Part shown: one piece after another, positions 8,869 to 21,868 of the stretch | How the letters are laid out: each line of letters opens with the position of its first letter | Numbering within the stretch: the first letter of the stretch is position 1 | NCBI GenBank assembly: GCA_903825305.1 | Contig: CAIKAC010000012.1 | Coordinates: 186,001-250,000 of the forward strand | Length of the DNA stretch: 64,000 nucleotides | From: an uncultured Actinomycetes bacterium | GTDB taxonomy: Bacteria > Actinomycetota > Acidimicrobiia > Acidimicrobiales > RAAP-2 | Direction: 5' to 3' | The notes under the pieces: generated by a model | Told to the model about the DNA's origin: nothing | Databases searched by the model: none | What the model saw: only the letters and a program-made list of their open reading frames with translations | Translations under genes and position numbers: made by a program

Positions 8869-9590
8869 CCCCTGTCGCGTATTCCATGGGTCAAATCACC
8901 GTTGGCGACCACGTCGTCGAGTCACACATCTTTGGCATGACCATCTACACCGACGTGGTGTGGGCGACACTGATTGCCGCCGCAATCGTGCTTGGTCTCG
9001 GTTTTTACATGCGCTCCAAGGTCACCGCAGGGGTGCCGGGCAAGATGCAGCTGTTCTACGAAACGATTTACACGCAGATCAAGGATGTCACTGACTCCTC
9101 GATTGGCGAGCAGGGCGCTCGGTTCATTCCGCTAGCGATGACCCTGTTCTTGTTCATTTTGGTGTGCAACTGGTTGGAAGTCCTTCCCAACAACGGGCAC
9201 GACTGGATGCCTACGCCAACGGGTGATGTGAACTTGCCGCTCGCCATGTCGTTGACGGTCATTGTCTGGGTGCATGTCGAATCCATTCGGGCTCGTGGCA
9301 TTCGTGGATACCTTGCCCACTACGGAACGCCGTACAAGGCATTGATTCCCATCAACGTCATCGAAGAGATCACCAAGCCGGTCACCTTAACCTTCCGTCT
9401 CTTCGGCAACATCTTCTCTGGCGGCCTCATGGTCGTTGTCATGGCTTCTTTGCTTCCTTGGTATGCATCAACGGTTGCTCAGTTGATCTGGAAGCCTTTC
9501 GATTTGGCTATCGGACTCATCCAGGCCTTCATTTTCGCGCTGCTAACCATCCTCTACTTCGGCATGGCCATGAGCCATGAAGAACACTGA
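8865..9590 (+). CDS. atpB: ATP synthase subunit a
   Basis: 241 residues, membrane subunit a of the Fo sector that forms the proton half-channels. The essential arginine lies in the conserved helix VTLTFRLFGNIFSGG, and the last helix LIQAFIFALLTILYFG is typical. Early NWLEVLPNNGHDW is characteristic of actinobacterial AtpB. Seventy bases with a strong AGGAGG site separate it from atpE. Confidence 0.95.
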   Translation: MTPVAYSMGQITVGDHVVESHIFGMTIYTDVVWATLIAAAIVLGLGFYMRSKVTAGVPGKMQLFYETIYTQIKDVTDSSIGEQGARFIPLAMTLFLFILVCNWLEVLPNNGHDWMPTPTGDVNLPLAMSLTVIVWVHVESIRARGIRGYLAHYGTPYKALIPINVIEEITKPVTLTFRLFGNIFSGGLMVVVMASLLPWYASTVAQLIWKPFDLAIGLIQAFIFALLTILYFGMAMSHEEH

Positions 9591-9660
9591 GTCTGGCGAG
9601 TTAGTTCGAATCAAGTAATCCAAGTCTCTATAGAGAGTTCCCATCACACAGGAGGAAATA

Positions 9661-9927
9661 ATGGCAAGCACGAATGACATGCAGCACGCAGTGCGCGTCG
9701 CAGGTGCGTTGGTCGGTGGCGGTCTCGCACTTGGTGGCGGTGCTATCGGTGCAGCTATCGGTGACGGCCTGGCTGGTTCACAGACCATTGCCGCAATTGC
9801 CCGTCAACCCGAGATTGAAGACAAGGCTCGTACCTACTTCTTCCTCACCGTTGGTCTGGCAGAAGCCATGTACTTCATTAACTTGTTGTTCATGGTCGTG
9901 TTCATCTACGTCTTCTCGGCGAAGTAA
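9661..9927 (+). CDS. atpE: ATP synthase subunit c
   Basis: 88 residues in a two-helix hairpin. Helix 1 is rich in glycine ([18 protein letters not shown]), the polar loop is [11 protein letters not shown], and the ion-binding carboxylate is Glu68 in GLAEAMYF. The residue after the Glu is Ala, not the Ser/Thr seen in sodium-binding rings, so proton coupling is expected. It starts after an AGGAGG ribosome-binding site, in keeping with the high copy number needed for the ring. Confidence 0.96.
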   Translation: MASTNDMQHAVRVAGALVGGGLALGGGAIGAAIGDGLAGSQTIAAIARQPEIEDKARTYFFLTVGLAEAMYFINLLFMVVFIYVFSAK

Positions 9928-10008
9928 CACCCCACATATCACGGTGACTCGAGCTCCACGCTTTGGTCGCCTCGACCTAGTCCTTAAACCCGAACCCGGG
10001 AGATAATC

Positions 10009-10527
10009 ATGCAGACAGCGGGCATTTTCCTGCTTCCCAACGCAACGTTCTTCGTTGAGCTGTTCGTCTTGCTCGTCATTTTGTTCATGACGACCAAGTA
10101 CATCGTGCCGCCCATCAACAAGGCGATGACGAAGCGTCAAGAAGAGATTCGCTCATCACTCGAAGCGGCAGAGTCGGCACGTACCGACGCTGCGGCTGCA
10201 GACGATGAGCGTCGAGCACTGCTTGATGAAGCACGCATCCAGGCACGTGACATCGTGACGCAAGCCAATTCGGTCGCTGACACGGTTCGAGCCGAAATGC
10301 ATGACCGGGGTCAAGCGGAGTATGACCGCATTGTGGCGAGCGCAGAAGCTGAAGTTGCCCTTGCTCGCCAGCGTGCCATTGACGACGCGGCCAGCCAGCT
10401 CGGCACCATTGTGATGGGAGTTGTCGAGCGGGTCATTGGCCGCGAAGTCGACATGAAGGCTCACCAGGACCTCGTTGACGAGGCCGTGACGGCACTTCGA
10501 GCCACCGAAGGTCAGGGCGCGAACTGA
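10009..10527 (+). CDS. atpF: ATP synthase subunit b
   Basis: 172 residues: one N-terminal membrane helix (about 12-32), then a long charged helical stretch rich in Ala, Glu and Arg that forms the right-handed coiled coil of the peripheral stalk. PINKAMTKRQEEIRSSLE just after the membrane helix and the VIGREVD segment near the end are typical. The last base of the stop overlaps the atpH start codon region (TGATGA), so the two are translationally coupled. Confidence 0.93.
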   Translation: MQTAGIFLLPNATFFVELFVLLVILFMTTKYIVPPINKAMTKRQEEIRSSLEAAESARTDAAAADDERRALLDEARIQARDIVTQANSVADTVRAEMHDRGQAEYDRIVASAEAEVALARQRAIDDAASQLGTIVMGVVERVIGREVDMKAHQDLVDEAVTALRATEGQGAN

Positions 10528-11495
10528 TGAACGCCGCACTGCAGGGATACGCCGCTGCCGTCTTGGCAGAGTTGGACAAGGACACGACCGCTACGGTGGC
10601 CGAGGACTTGACCAGCCTTGAGAGCGCTGTCCTTTCGAACCCCGATTTGCGGGCTGCCCTCACTGACACCTCGGTGTCGGGGGCTGACCGTCGCGAGGTA
10701 GTGCGTGCGTTGCTGACGGGAAAAATTGCAGAACCAGCGGTCCGACTTGCCGCGCATGCCGCCTTTGCGGTTCACGCGCAAGACATGCCTAGCTCCATCG
10801 CGTACCTGGCGATTCGGGCACGCGCAGCTGCCGAAGGCAAGGAATACCAAGAGCCGCCGCTCGGTGCACTTGCGGCTCGCCAACGCGTCGGAGGCTTCGC
10901 AACCGCTCGCTTTGAAGAACTCGAGGTGTCAGACCTTGAGCACATCGAAGACGAATTGTTCCGCTTTGCTCGCGCTGTTGAATCGAACAAGGACCTTCGC
11001 GCCGCACTCACTGATCGTGAATTGCCTGTCGCTCAGCGTCAGGGAATCATCGAAGCGATCTTGGCGGGCAAGGTTTCGACACCTCGTCACGGCTTGATCG
11101 CCTACGTGACCTCGCTCTTTTCCAACCGCAATCCCGAAGCACCAACGATTGCATTGTTGAAGTACGTAGTTGAGGGCGGTCGCTCCCGCGACGTACTTGG
11201 CACCATTGACTGGTTGGTGGAACAAACGGCGATTGCACGCGGATGGCGGGTTGCTCGCGTGTCCACTGCTAAGCCGCTAACCGACCAGCAAGCTGATGCG
11301 CTTCGCGCATCGCTCAAATCCGTGACGGGTAACCCTGTCGAATTGCAAGTAACTGAGAACGAAGCCCTGCTCGGCGGTGTGCGTATTGAGGTGGGAGACC
11401 TCCTTGTTGACGCATCCGCTAAGGGTCGCCTAGCCCAACTCCGCGATGTGCTCGATGCTGATCACCGTGCATTCGCGAAGACGAACGAGAACTGA
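10527..11495 (+). CDS. atpH: ATP synthase subunit delta with duplicated N-terminal domain
   Basis: 322 residues against about 180 in most bacteria. The helical OSCP/delta N-terminal domain occurs twice: SNPDLRAALTD at 37-47 in the first copy corresponds to SNKDLRAALTD at 153-163 in the second, each followed by a LLTGKI/ILAGKV-type segment. A single C-terminal domain follows, with the family's GGVRIEVGDLLVDASAKGRL ending. Streptomyces AtpH (about 270 residues) has a related duplication, so this is an actinobacterial trait rather than a unique event. It joins the b stalk to the top of the alpha3beta3 head. Confidence 0.92.
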   Translation: MNAALQGYAAAVLAELDKDTTATVAEDLTSLESAVLSNPDLRAALTDTSVSGADRREVVRALLTGKIAEPAVRLAAHAAFAVHAQDMPSSIAYLAIRARAAAEGKEYQEPPLGALAARQRVGGFATARFEELEVSDLEHIEDELFRFARAVESNKDLRAALTDRELPVAQRQGIIEAILAGKVSTPRHGLIAYVTSLFSNRNPEAPTIALLKYVVEGGRSRDVLGTIDWLVEQTAIARGWRVARVSTAKPLTDQQADALRASLKSVTGNPVELQVTENEALLGGVRIEVGDLLVDASAKGRLAQLRDVLDADHRAFAKTNEN

Positions 11496-11515
11496 ACTAA
11501 CAGGAGGAGCCAAGA

Positions 11516-13033
<1,518 letters not shown>

Positions 13034-13082
13034 GGCGTATCGGTGATCAGGACTACGAGAGAAACGAAGGAGGTGGAGCAAC

Positions 13083-15438
<2,356 letters not shown>

Positions 15439-15440
15439 TC

Positions 15441-15953
15441 ATGGCCCTGATCGGAGTCGAGGTCGTCACCCCAGAGAAGAATCTCTTTACGGGTGCAGCG
15501 GTCTCGGTTGTGACCAAGACCTCCGACGGAGATCTGACGGTCATGGCCGAGCACGCTGAACTCATTGGTGACATCGTTCCTGGCATCACCAAAGTTGAGT
15601 TGGCCTCGGGCGAGATCATGGACGTGGTCGTGCACGGTGGGTTCCTCCAAGTTCACACCGGCGAGGGCGTCGCTGACGACTTGTTCAAAGACGGCGAAGA
15701 CGTACCGGCTCGCTCAACGCGGGTCACCATGTTGGCTGGCGTTGCCGAACTCACGTCGGACATTGATCTCGCTCAGGTTGAAGTCGAAATCGCAGAGTTC
15801 GAAGTGGCCGTCGACAAGTTTGTGGCGCTCGTCAGCGGCAAGGGTGCTGATGACCCGGATCTCAAAGAGTCGCAGTTCGAACTCGAGCAAGCCCGTGTGG
15901 CCCTTGATCGTGCTCGCTTGCGCAAGCTCGCAGTGAGCGCTAAATCGGCCTAA
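15441..15953 (+). CDS. atpC: ATP synthase subunit epsilon
   Basis: 170 residues, longer than the usual 120-140. The N-terminal beta-sandwich is clear (VVTPEKNLFTGAA, LTVMAEHAELIGDIVPG, VHGGFLQV). About 25 extra residues (GEGVADDLFKDGEDVPARST) sit where most epsilon subunits turn back to VTMLAGVAE. The C-terminal helical hairpin, which can inhibit ATP hydrolysis, is present from about 110. Last gene of the atp operon. Confidence 0.92.
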   Translation: MALIGVEVVTPEKNLFTGAAVSVVTKTSDGDLTVMAEHAELIGDIVPGITKVELASGEIMDVVVHGGFLQVHTGEGVADDLFKDGEDVPARSTRVTMLAGVAELTSDIDLAQVEVEIAEFEVAVDKFVALVSGKGADDPDLKESQFELEQARVALDRARLRKLAVSAKSA

Positions 15954-16002
15954 GGCATTCTCTGAACAAGGGTTCTCAGCCTTAGAAGTCGATGGCTGAG
16001 AA
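15950..16002. terminator. Probable bidirectional terminator between convergent atpC and glpX
   Basis: Two alternative hairpins can form between the convergent ends: CTAAGGC (15950-15956) with GCCTTAG (15979-15985), enclosing GAAC/GTTC, and TTCTCAGCC (15973-15981) with GGCTGAGAA (15994-16002). The second crosses the glpX stop codon. There is no long T-run, so the terminator call is moderate. Confidence 0.45.
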
Positions 16003-16974
16003 TTGACCGAGTTTTTCGAGCCGGTGTGTCGCCGTTACCTTGCGGCGCGTCCCTGACTTGGAACGCATTACGAGCGATTCGGTGGTAGCTCCCCAGGAGT
16101 GGAAGCGCACGCCTTCGAGAAACTCACCGTCTGAGATCGCCGTAGCGGAGAAGAAACAGTTCTCAGAGTTCACGAGATCGTTCGTCGTTAAGACCCGGTC
16201 CACGTCATAGCCAGCCTCAATGGCCAATTGGCGTTCTGCTTCGTCGCGAGGCTTCAAAATCCCTTGAATTTCACCATCAAGGCATTTGAGGGCGGCGGCA
16301 GAGATCACACCTTCAGGAGTGCCGCCGACCCCCATCAAGATGTCAACGCCTGAATTCTCCCAACCTGTGGCAATGGCGCCGGCAACATCACCGTCGGTAA
16401 TGAGGCGCACGCGAGCCCCCGCTTGGCGAACTTCGCCAATCAAGTCATCGTGTCGAGGGCGATCCAAGATCACCACCGTGAGGTCGCGGATGGGCTTGTG
16501 AAGTTTCTTCGACAAGGCCGTGAGGTTTTCGGTAGGGCTGGCCAAAATGTCTACGGCCCCCACACCCGAGGGACCAACGGCGATTTTGTCCATGTAGACA
16601 CAAGGGCCTGGGTCGAACATCGAGCCTCGCTCAGCGACAGCGATCACGCTGATAGCTCCAGGGCGGCCCTTGGCTGTCAAGGTAGTGCCGTCGATGGGGT
16701 CAACGGCGATGTCGGTCATCGGAGGAACCCCGGAGCCAATCTTTTCTCCGTTGAAGAGCATGGGGGCTTCATCTTTTTCGCCTTCACCAATGACGACGAT
16801 GCCGTCCATGGGTACGGTTTGGAGCACAACGCGCATTGCCTCAACGGCCGCACCGTCGGCTTCGTTCTTCTCGCCTCGGCCGAGATAGCGGCTTCCCGCG
16901 AGGGCTGCAGCCTCGGTGACGCGGACGAGTTCGAGGGCAAGGTTGCGATCGGGGCTTTGTCGGTTCTGAGGCAC
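15982..16974 (-). CDS. glpX: Class II fructose-1,6-bisphosphatase
   Basis: 330 residues of the GlpX family, which remove the 1-phosphate from fructose 1,6-bisphosphate in gluconeogenesis. Metal and substrate motifs seen include [13 protein letters not shown] (the EGE metal site), [27 protein letters not shown] and [16 protein letters not shown]. The length is typical of actinobacterial GlpX, the main FBPase of this phylum. It is transcribed away from murA with 84 bases between the two starts. Confidence 0.95.
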   Translation of the reverse strand: MPQNRQSPDRNLALELVRVTEAAALAGSRYLGRGEKNEADGAAVEAMRVVLQTVPMDGIVVIGEGEKDEAPMLFNGEKIGSGVPPMTDIAVDPIDGTTLTAKGRPGAISVIAVAERGSMFDPGPCVYMDKIAVGPSGVGAVDILASPTENLTALSKKLHKPIRDLTVVILDRPRHDDLIGEVRQAGARVRLITDGDVAGAIATGWENSGVDILMGVGGTPEGVISAAALKCLDGEIQGILKPRDEAERQLAIEAGYDVDRVLTTNDLVNSENCFFSATAISDGEFLEGVRFHSWGATTESLVMRSKSGTRRKVTATHRLEKLGQFSAIDF

Positions 16975-17058
16975 AGAGAAAACTTAGTGCAGGGTCGCCG
17001 CAGTGGGGGAATGCGCATCGGCATCATGAGGGGTGAGAAAGCGGCAATAATCGATGCT

Positions 17059-18327
17059 GTGAAGAGCGTCGTCGTCACCCCTGGAGCCCCCCTCTCGGGC
17101 TCGGTGCGAGTTGGTGGGGCCAAGAACTCAGTGCTCAAGCTCATGGCCGCTTGTCTGCTTGCCGAGGGAACACACCGAATTACCAACGTTCCGGCCATTT
17201 CTGACGTTGACACGATGGCCGAAGTGCTCGAAGCCTTGGGATGCAGCGTGAGCAAGCCCGAAGTGCACACCGTGGTGATCGAGGTCCCGGCCACCTCAGA
17301 AATCAACCCTGAGGCCCCCTACGAGCTCGTAGAGCGCTTCCGAGCCTCGATTGTGGTGCTTGGTCCCCTCTTGGCTCGCTGCGCGCAGGTGAGGATCTCC
17401 ATGCCTGGTGGTGACGACTTTGGATCGCGACCCATTGACTTTCACCTCCACGGTCTTGGCGCCATGGGCGTGCAGTTCCACGCTGACCATGGTTGGGTAA
17501 CCGGCACGGTTGAGCATGCCAGTAAGCGCCTCCAAGGCGCCCACGTGGTGTTGGAGTACCCGAGTCACACCGCAACCGACAATTTGGTGATGGCGGCGGT
17601 CTTGGCTGAAGGCGTCACGGTCATTGATAACGCCGCCAAAGAGCCTGAAGTTGAAGATCTCGCCACGATGCTGGTCTCCATGGGGGCGCACATCGAGGGC
17701 GTGGGCACGTCTCGACTCACCATTCACGGCGTCTCCGAATTGCGTCCTGCGGACCATGCGGTGATTCCTGACCGCGTGGTGGCCGCAACCTATCTTTTGG
17801 CTCCGGCGCTTGGTGAAGGACAGGTGCGCGTCGTCGATGCTCATCGCGAACACATGGAGACGCTGTTGGTGAAACTGCGCCAAATGGGCCTCGAGGTTGA
17901 TGAGTCCGGTGAGGGCATCGCCACCACCAAAATCAGTCGCCTCCGGGCGGTCGACATTGCTACCTTGCCCTATCCGGGGGTTGCCACCGACTACAAACCC
18001 TTCCTCGTTGCCGCCCTCTGCCTCGCCGATGGAGTTTCCATCGTGTCTGAGAATCTCTTTGAAGGGCGTTTCCGTTACATCGATGAATTACGCCGCATGG
18101 GCGCCGATGTGCGCACCGAAGGACACCACGCCGTGATTCGCGGTGTAGAGCGACTCTCAGGGGCCACGGTGAAGGCTCCTGATATTCGAGCTGGCGCCGC
18201 ACTCGTGCTTGCTGGCATGGCAGCCGATGGCGAAACGGTGATTGGTGGCGTTGAGCACATTGAGCGCGGCTATGACGATCTTGTTGGCAACTTGACCCGA
18301 TTGGGGGCTTCGGTCCAATGGCGCTAA
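17059..18327 (+). CDS. murA: UDP-N-acetylglucosamine 1-carboxyvinyltransferase (MurA, Asp variant)
   Basis: 422 residues from the GTG at 17059; the frame runs on upstream to 16423 but that part is the antisense of glpX. In-frame ATGs at 17011 and 17026 are possible starts; GTG gives a MKSVVVTPGAPLSG start like other actinobacterial MurA. It adds enolpyruvate to UDP-GlcNAc, the first committed step of peptidoglycan synthesis. Lys22 and Asn23 are in GGAKNSVLK. The residue at the Cys115 position of E. coli is Asp119 (MPGGDDFGSRPID), the form that gives intrinsic fosfomycin insensitivity in mycobacteria. It overlaps the next gene by ten bases. Confidence 0.93.
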   Translation: MKSVVVTPGAPLSGSVRVGGAKNSVLKLMAACLLAEGTHRITNVPAISDVDTMAEVLEALGCSVSKPEVHTVVIEVPATSEINPEAPYELVERFRASIVVLGPLLARCAQVRISMPGGDDFGSRPIDFHLHGLGAMGVQFHADHGWVTGTVEHASKRLQGAHVVLEYPSHTATDNLVMAAVLAEGVTVIDNAAKEPEVEDLATMLVSMGAHIEGVGTSRLTIHGVSELRPADHAVIPDRVVAATYLLAPALGEGQVRVVDAHREHMETLLVKLRQMGLEVDESGEGIATTKISRLRAVDIATLPYPGVATDYKPFLVAALCLADGVSIVSENLFEGRFRYIDELRRMGADVRTEGHHAVIRGVERLSGATVKAPDIRAGAALVLAGMAADGETVIGGVEHIERGYDDLVGNLTRLGASVQWR

Positions 18328-19286
18328 GTCGACAACCCGACGAGCTCATCGAGCAAGCGCGCCAAGGCTCGCGCACGGCATTGGCGCGCTTGCTCACCAT
18401 GGTGGAACGCGGGGGCTCTGAATCCGAAGCGGTTGCCTCATTGAGCTACCTCGAATCGCCGCCTTATAGTGTCGGCCTCACCGGTGCTCCGGGGGCGGGA
18501 AAATCAACCTTGACTGACCGTCTCATTACGGCAGCGCGCACCGGCTTCCCTGAGATAGATGGCGTTGCGGGTCTTGAGAATGACCAGGTTGCGGTTTTGG
18601 CGATCGACCCCTCATCGCCCTTCACGGGGGGCGCGATTCTTGGGGACCGTATTCGCATGCAAGAACACGCGACCGATCCAACGATCTTTATTCGCTCTAT
18701 GGCTACCCGTGGCCACCTCGGGGGATTGTCGTTGGCCGTTCCCGACGCCATCCGGGTCCTCGGAGCCATTGGGATGCCCACCGTGTTAGTGGAGACGGTG
18801 GGCGTGGGTCAGATGGAAGTCGAAGTGGCCTCTGCTGCTGACACCACGGTGGTGGTCATGAACCCCGGCTGGGGAGACGCCATGCAGGCCAATAAGGCGG
18901 GCCTGCTTGAGATCGCCGACATCTTTGTCATCAACAAGGCCGATCGGCCTGGGGTGCGCGAGACTCGACGCGATCTTGAACAAATGCTGGATCTGTCCAA
19001 TACCGACGACTGGCGACCACCCATCGTGGAGACCATTGCCCATGACGGAACGGGCCTCGATGAGATGTGGGCGACGATCGCTCAGCATCGCGCTTCGCTC
19101 ATTGCGCGCCATGAACTCGAAGCTCGGCGTGCTCGTCGCTTGGCCGAAGAGCTCCGACGCGTGGTGGCAGCGCAGCTCGCTGATCAGGTGGAAAAAGTTG
19201 CCGGGGGGGAAGCGTTCAATGCCCAAGTCGAAGCACTGGTCGCTCGACGTATTGACCCCTACCGTGCAGCTAAGGCGTTGATTTAG
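18318..19286 (+). CDS. MeaB/ArgK-type G3E GTPase (copy 2)
   Basis: 322 residues with Walker A GAPGAGKST, DPSSPFTGGAILGDRIRM, ETVGVGQMEVEVA and NKADRPGV. It is clearly homologous to copy 1 at 4069-5040 but differs enough to be an old paralog; it carries a longer insert after the P-loop (GFPEIDGVAGLENDQ). DPSSPFTGG matches the form usual in MeaB of true methylmalonyl-CoA mutases, so this copy probably serves a mutase encoded elsewhere. It overlaps murA by ten bases, and its end overlaps the convergent galT by four. Confidence 0.88.
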   Translation: MALSRQPDELIEQARQGSRTALARLLTMVERGGSESEAVASLSYLESPPYSVGLTGAPGAGKSTLTDRLITAARTGFPEIDGVAGLENDQVAVLAIDPSSPFTGGAILGDRIRMQEHATDPTIFIRSMATRGHLGGLSLAVPDAIRVLGAIGMPTVLVETVGVGQMEVEVASAADTTVVVMNPGWGDAMQANKAGLLEIADIFVINKADRPGVRETRRDLEQMLDLSNTDDWRPPIVETIAHDGTGLDEMWATIAQHRASLIARHELEARRARRLAEELRRVVAAQLADQVEKVAGGEAFNAQVEALVARRIDPYRAAKALI

Positions 19287-20266
19287 CGCTCGAGGTGCTG
19301 TCGGAGTTCTTCTGCCGCGAGCTCTGGCGGCACGATGTTGATGGCGACGCCGGTGCCCATTTCGAAACCGGCTCGCGTGGTGGCTTTCGGTACGAGGTGA
19401 ACGTGCCAGTGATAGGTCTCGGCTGAGCGGAAGGTCGACGAGTGGAATACCAAGTTGTAGGCCACGTCACCAAGAGTCGCTTGGAGCGCGGTGAGGGCTT
19501 TGCTCAAGGCATGGCCCACTCCGGCAATTGCCTCATCCGAAGCCAGGTGCAGGTGACTTGAGTGACTCGTCGGCAGCACCAGCATTTCATAGGGCACCGA
19601 TGCCCAATAGGGCGACAGCACCACCACGTCATCGTCCGCATAGACGACTCGCTCATTGACCGCGAGCTCTGACTCGATGGTGGTGCACAGCAAACAGCGT
19701 GCGGTAAAGCGCGAGAATCGAGCTTGCTCTTCGGCTACTTCGCGAGGCACAAAGCTCATGGCCATGAGTTGGCCATGGGGGTGCTCGATTGAGGCTCCGG
19801 CTTCTCGGCCCGCATTCACGATGGCCTGGGAGTAGCGAAGATTCTCCGACATGGCGTGGTCGCTAATCCGGTCACGCATAATCCGCATGACATCGGCCGC
19901 CTGAGCTTCACTCAGTTCGGCCCAAGTCCGATCGTGATCGGGACTGAGGACAAGGACCTCATGGACACCGCCCGCAGTTCCCGCTGTGAATACTGGCCCG
20001 CGGTTCTCCACGATGAAGGGTTCGTCACCTTCAAGAGCGGGGTACTTGTTGGCGATGACGCGAGTCGACCAATTGCCATGCTCGTCAGTGATGACACGCG
20101 TTGGCGGTGTTGGCTCTTCGTGGCCGGGGCAAAACGGGCAGGGCTTGAGTGGTTCGTGGCGCAGTCGTTCAGAGTGAAGCACAAAGGCATCGGGGCGTTT
20201 GGCTCGCGCAGCGGAGATAACGACCCAGCGGCCCGAGAGCGGGTCGAGCCGCATTTCAGTACTCAT
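19283..20266 (-). CDS. galT: Galactose-1-phosphate uridylyltransferase
   Basis: 327 residues of the GalT branch of the HIT superfamily. Zinc-ligand pair CPFCPG sits near residue 45, and the nucleophilic histidine is in IEHPHGQLMAM (the HPH triad). A second HIT-like half contains VFHSSTFRSAETYHWHVHLVP. It exchanges UMP between UDP-glucose and galactose 1-phosphate in the Leloir pathway, although actinobacterial homologs can act on other sugar 1-phosphates. No galK or galE is adjacent. It probably forms its own unit or follows the Pit genes upstream (72-base gap). Confidence 0.88.
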   Translation of the reverse strand: MSTEMRLDPLSGRWVVISAARAKRPDAFVLHSERLRHEPLKPCPFCPGHEEPTPPTRVITDEHGNWSTRVIANKYPALEGDEPFIVENRGPVFTAGTAGGVHEVLVLSPDHDRTWAELSEAQAADVMRIMRDRISDHAMSENLRYSQAIVNAGREAGASIEHPHGQLMAMSFVPREVAEEQARFSRFTARCLLCTTIESELAVNERVVYADDDVVVLSPYWASVPYEMLVLPTSHSSHLHLASDEAIAGVGHALSKALTALQATLGDVAYNLVFHSSTFRSAETYHWHVHLVPKATTRAGFEMGTGVAINIVPPELAAEELRQHLER

Positions 20267-20338
20267 TGGGCGTTCCCTGACGAAGAAAAACTGTTCACAA
20301 GGCCTAAGGCTAGTTACTCACCAAGCGACACGTGGTCA

Positions 20339-20593
20339 TCACTTCGACATCATGATGACGATGCCGTAAATGACAATGGCTGCCACTCCCGCAGCGAACA
20401 CGATCGCTAAGGCGAGAGCACCAAAGCGTTTGGCACCAACGCTTGACGTAGCTGCAGCGCTCAGGCGTACCGTACATGACACCAACACAACGGTCACGAG
20501 GGCGAAGGCAATAGAGATGCCAAAGACTTTCAAGAGGCCAACCCAGTCGAAGAGGGGTTTGGCGGTAGCGAGCAAGAGAGCGGTTGATCTCAT
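20339..20593 (-). CDS. Small membrane protein coupled to the phosphate transporter
   Basis: 84 residues with two clear transmembrane helices (about 22-42 and 58-80) joined by a short polar loop. It is not a family I recognise. Its ATG overlaps the stop of the Pit transporter gene (ATGA), so the two are translated together; this pairing of a small two-helix protein with a Pit carrier suggests an accessory subunit, which is inference. Confidence 0.6.
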   Translation of the reverse strand: MRSTALLLATAKPLFDWVGLLKVFGISIAFALVTVVLVSCTVRLSAAATSSVGAKRFGALALAIVFAAGVAAIVIYGIVIMMSK

Positions 20594-21744
20594 GCGGCCG
20601 TCGCCTCGAAGCTCGCCTCAATGGGCTCGTGGTCTGATCCCCACTCGTTGTTGACGTTGTCGGCATTGACCGGTGTGCGTCGAGAGAGCACATAGAAGAT
20701 TGCGCAGACCACCACCATGGCGCCGAGCATGACGGCGACGCCCGCCGAACCACCAATAGCGTTGGCGAGCCAAAACACGAGAGCCCCCACGATGCCGGCC
20801 GATGGCAAAGTGATCAACCACGCGGCGACCATCTCACCAAAGACGCGCCAGCGAACTTTGTTGCCGGTACCGATGCCAACGCCCACCACCGATCCGGAGC
20901 AGACCTGGGTGGTTGAGAGCGGCACGCCAAAATGGGTGGAAGCCAAGAGCACGGCTGCCGAAGAAGTTTCTGCGGCGAAACCTTGAGGAGTATTCAATTC
21001 AGTAAGTCCCTTGCCAATGGTGTGGATGATTCGCCAGCCACCAAAGTACGTCCCGAGCGCAATCGCGGTGCCGCAGGCAATGACCACCCACAGCGGCACT
21101 GACGCGGATGCACCTAGGTTGTGGTTGGCGATTAAGGCCAAGGTAATGATGCCCATCGTCTTTTGTGCATCATTGGTGCCGTGGGCAAGGCTGACGAGCG
21201 ATGCCGAGCCAATTTGGGCGAATTTGAATCCAGCTCCTGTGGTCTTTTCCTCGCCTCGCTTGGTGATTTGTAGTGCCACAAATACTGCAAGTGCCGCGCA
21301 AATGGCGGCGACAACGGGGGCGATCACGGCGGGGATGAGCACTTTGCCAAACACCCCGGACCACTTAATGGAAGAGCTGCCTGCATGCACCAACATGGCA
21401 CCGACGACGCCACCAATGAGCGCATGGCTCGAACTCGATGGTGTCCCGAAGTACCAGGTGGCGACGTTCCAGATAATGGCACCGACCAAGCCCGCAAAGA
21501 CAACGTTGAGTGTTACCAAGTCGGCGTTCACGATGCCCTTGGCGATGGTTGCAGCCACCGACAGTGACAAGAACGCCCCCACCAAGTTCAAGACAGCGGA
21601 AAGACCCACAGCAACCTTTGGTTTGAGCGCCTTGGTGGCAATGGAGGTAGCCATGGCATTGGCAGTGTCGTGGAAACCGTTGGTGAAGTCAAAACCAAGG
21701 GCGGTGACCACCACGAGTGCAAGAACAATGTTGTTGGTCATCAC
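20590..21744 (-). CDS. Inorganic phosphate transporter, Pit (PHO4) family
   Basis: 384 residues with about ten membrane helices and the two signature repeats of the PHO4 family: GFDFTNGFHDTANAMATSI near residue 17 and the second-half SLAHGTNDAQKTMG. TPSSSSHALIGG and PLSTTQVCSG are the matching inverted-repeat loops. It would co-transport phosphate (or metal-phosphate) with protons across the inner membrane. GTG at 21744 and ATG at 21741 are both possible starts after an AGAGG site. The acidic C-terminal tail is cytoplasmic by prediction. Confidence 0.92.
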   Translation of the reverse strand: MMTNNIVLALVVVTALGFDFTNGFHDTANAMATSIATKALKPKVAVGLSAVLNLVGAFLSLSVAATIAKGIVNADLVTLNVVFAGLVGAIIWNVATWYFGTPSSSSHALIGGVVGAMLVHAGSSSIKWSGVFGKVLIPAVIAPVVAAICAALAVFVALQITKRGEEKTTGAGFKFAQIGSASLVSLAHGTNDAQKTMGIITLALIANHNLGASASVPLWVVIACGTAIALGTYFGGWRIIHTIGKGLTELNTPQGFAAETSSAAVLLASTHFGVPLSTTQVCSGSVVGVGIGTGNKVRWRVFGEMVAAWLITLPSAGIVGALVFWLANAIGGSAGVAVMLGAMVVVCAIFYVLSRRTPVNADNVNNEWGSDHEPIEASFEATAA

Positions 21745-21868
21745 CTCTATTTCTAGATGATGGGTTCGCTATATTCGTCCCAGAAGACCCTATGCCAGCA
21801 GGATTTCATAGGAAATTTACCTTGTCGCCTAGCGATGCGACAGCGTTGCTGTCGGGCACAATGGGTGA

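Noticed and set aside
16423-17058. Long N-terminal extension of the MurA frame
   Set aside because: It is the antisense of glpX; family alignment puts the start at 17011-17059.
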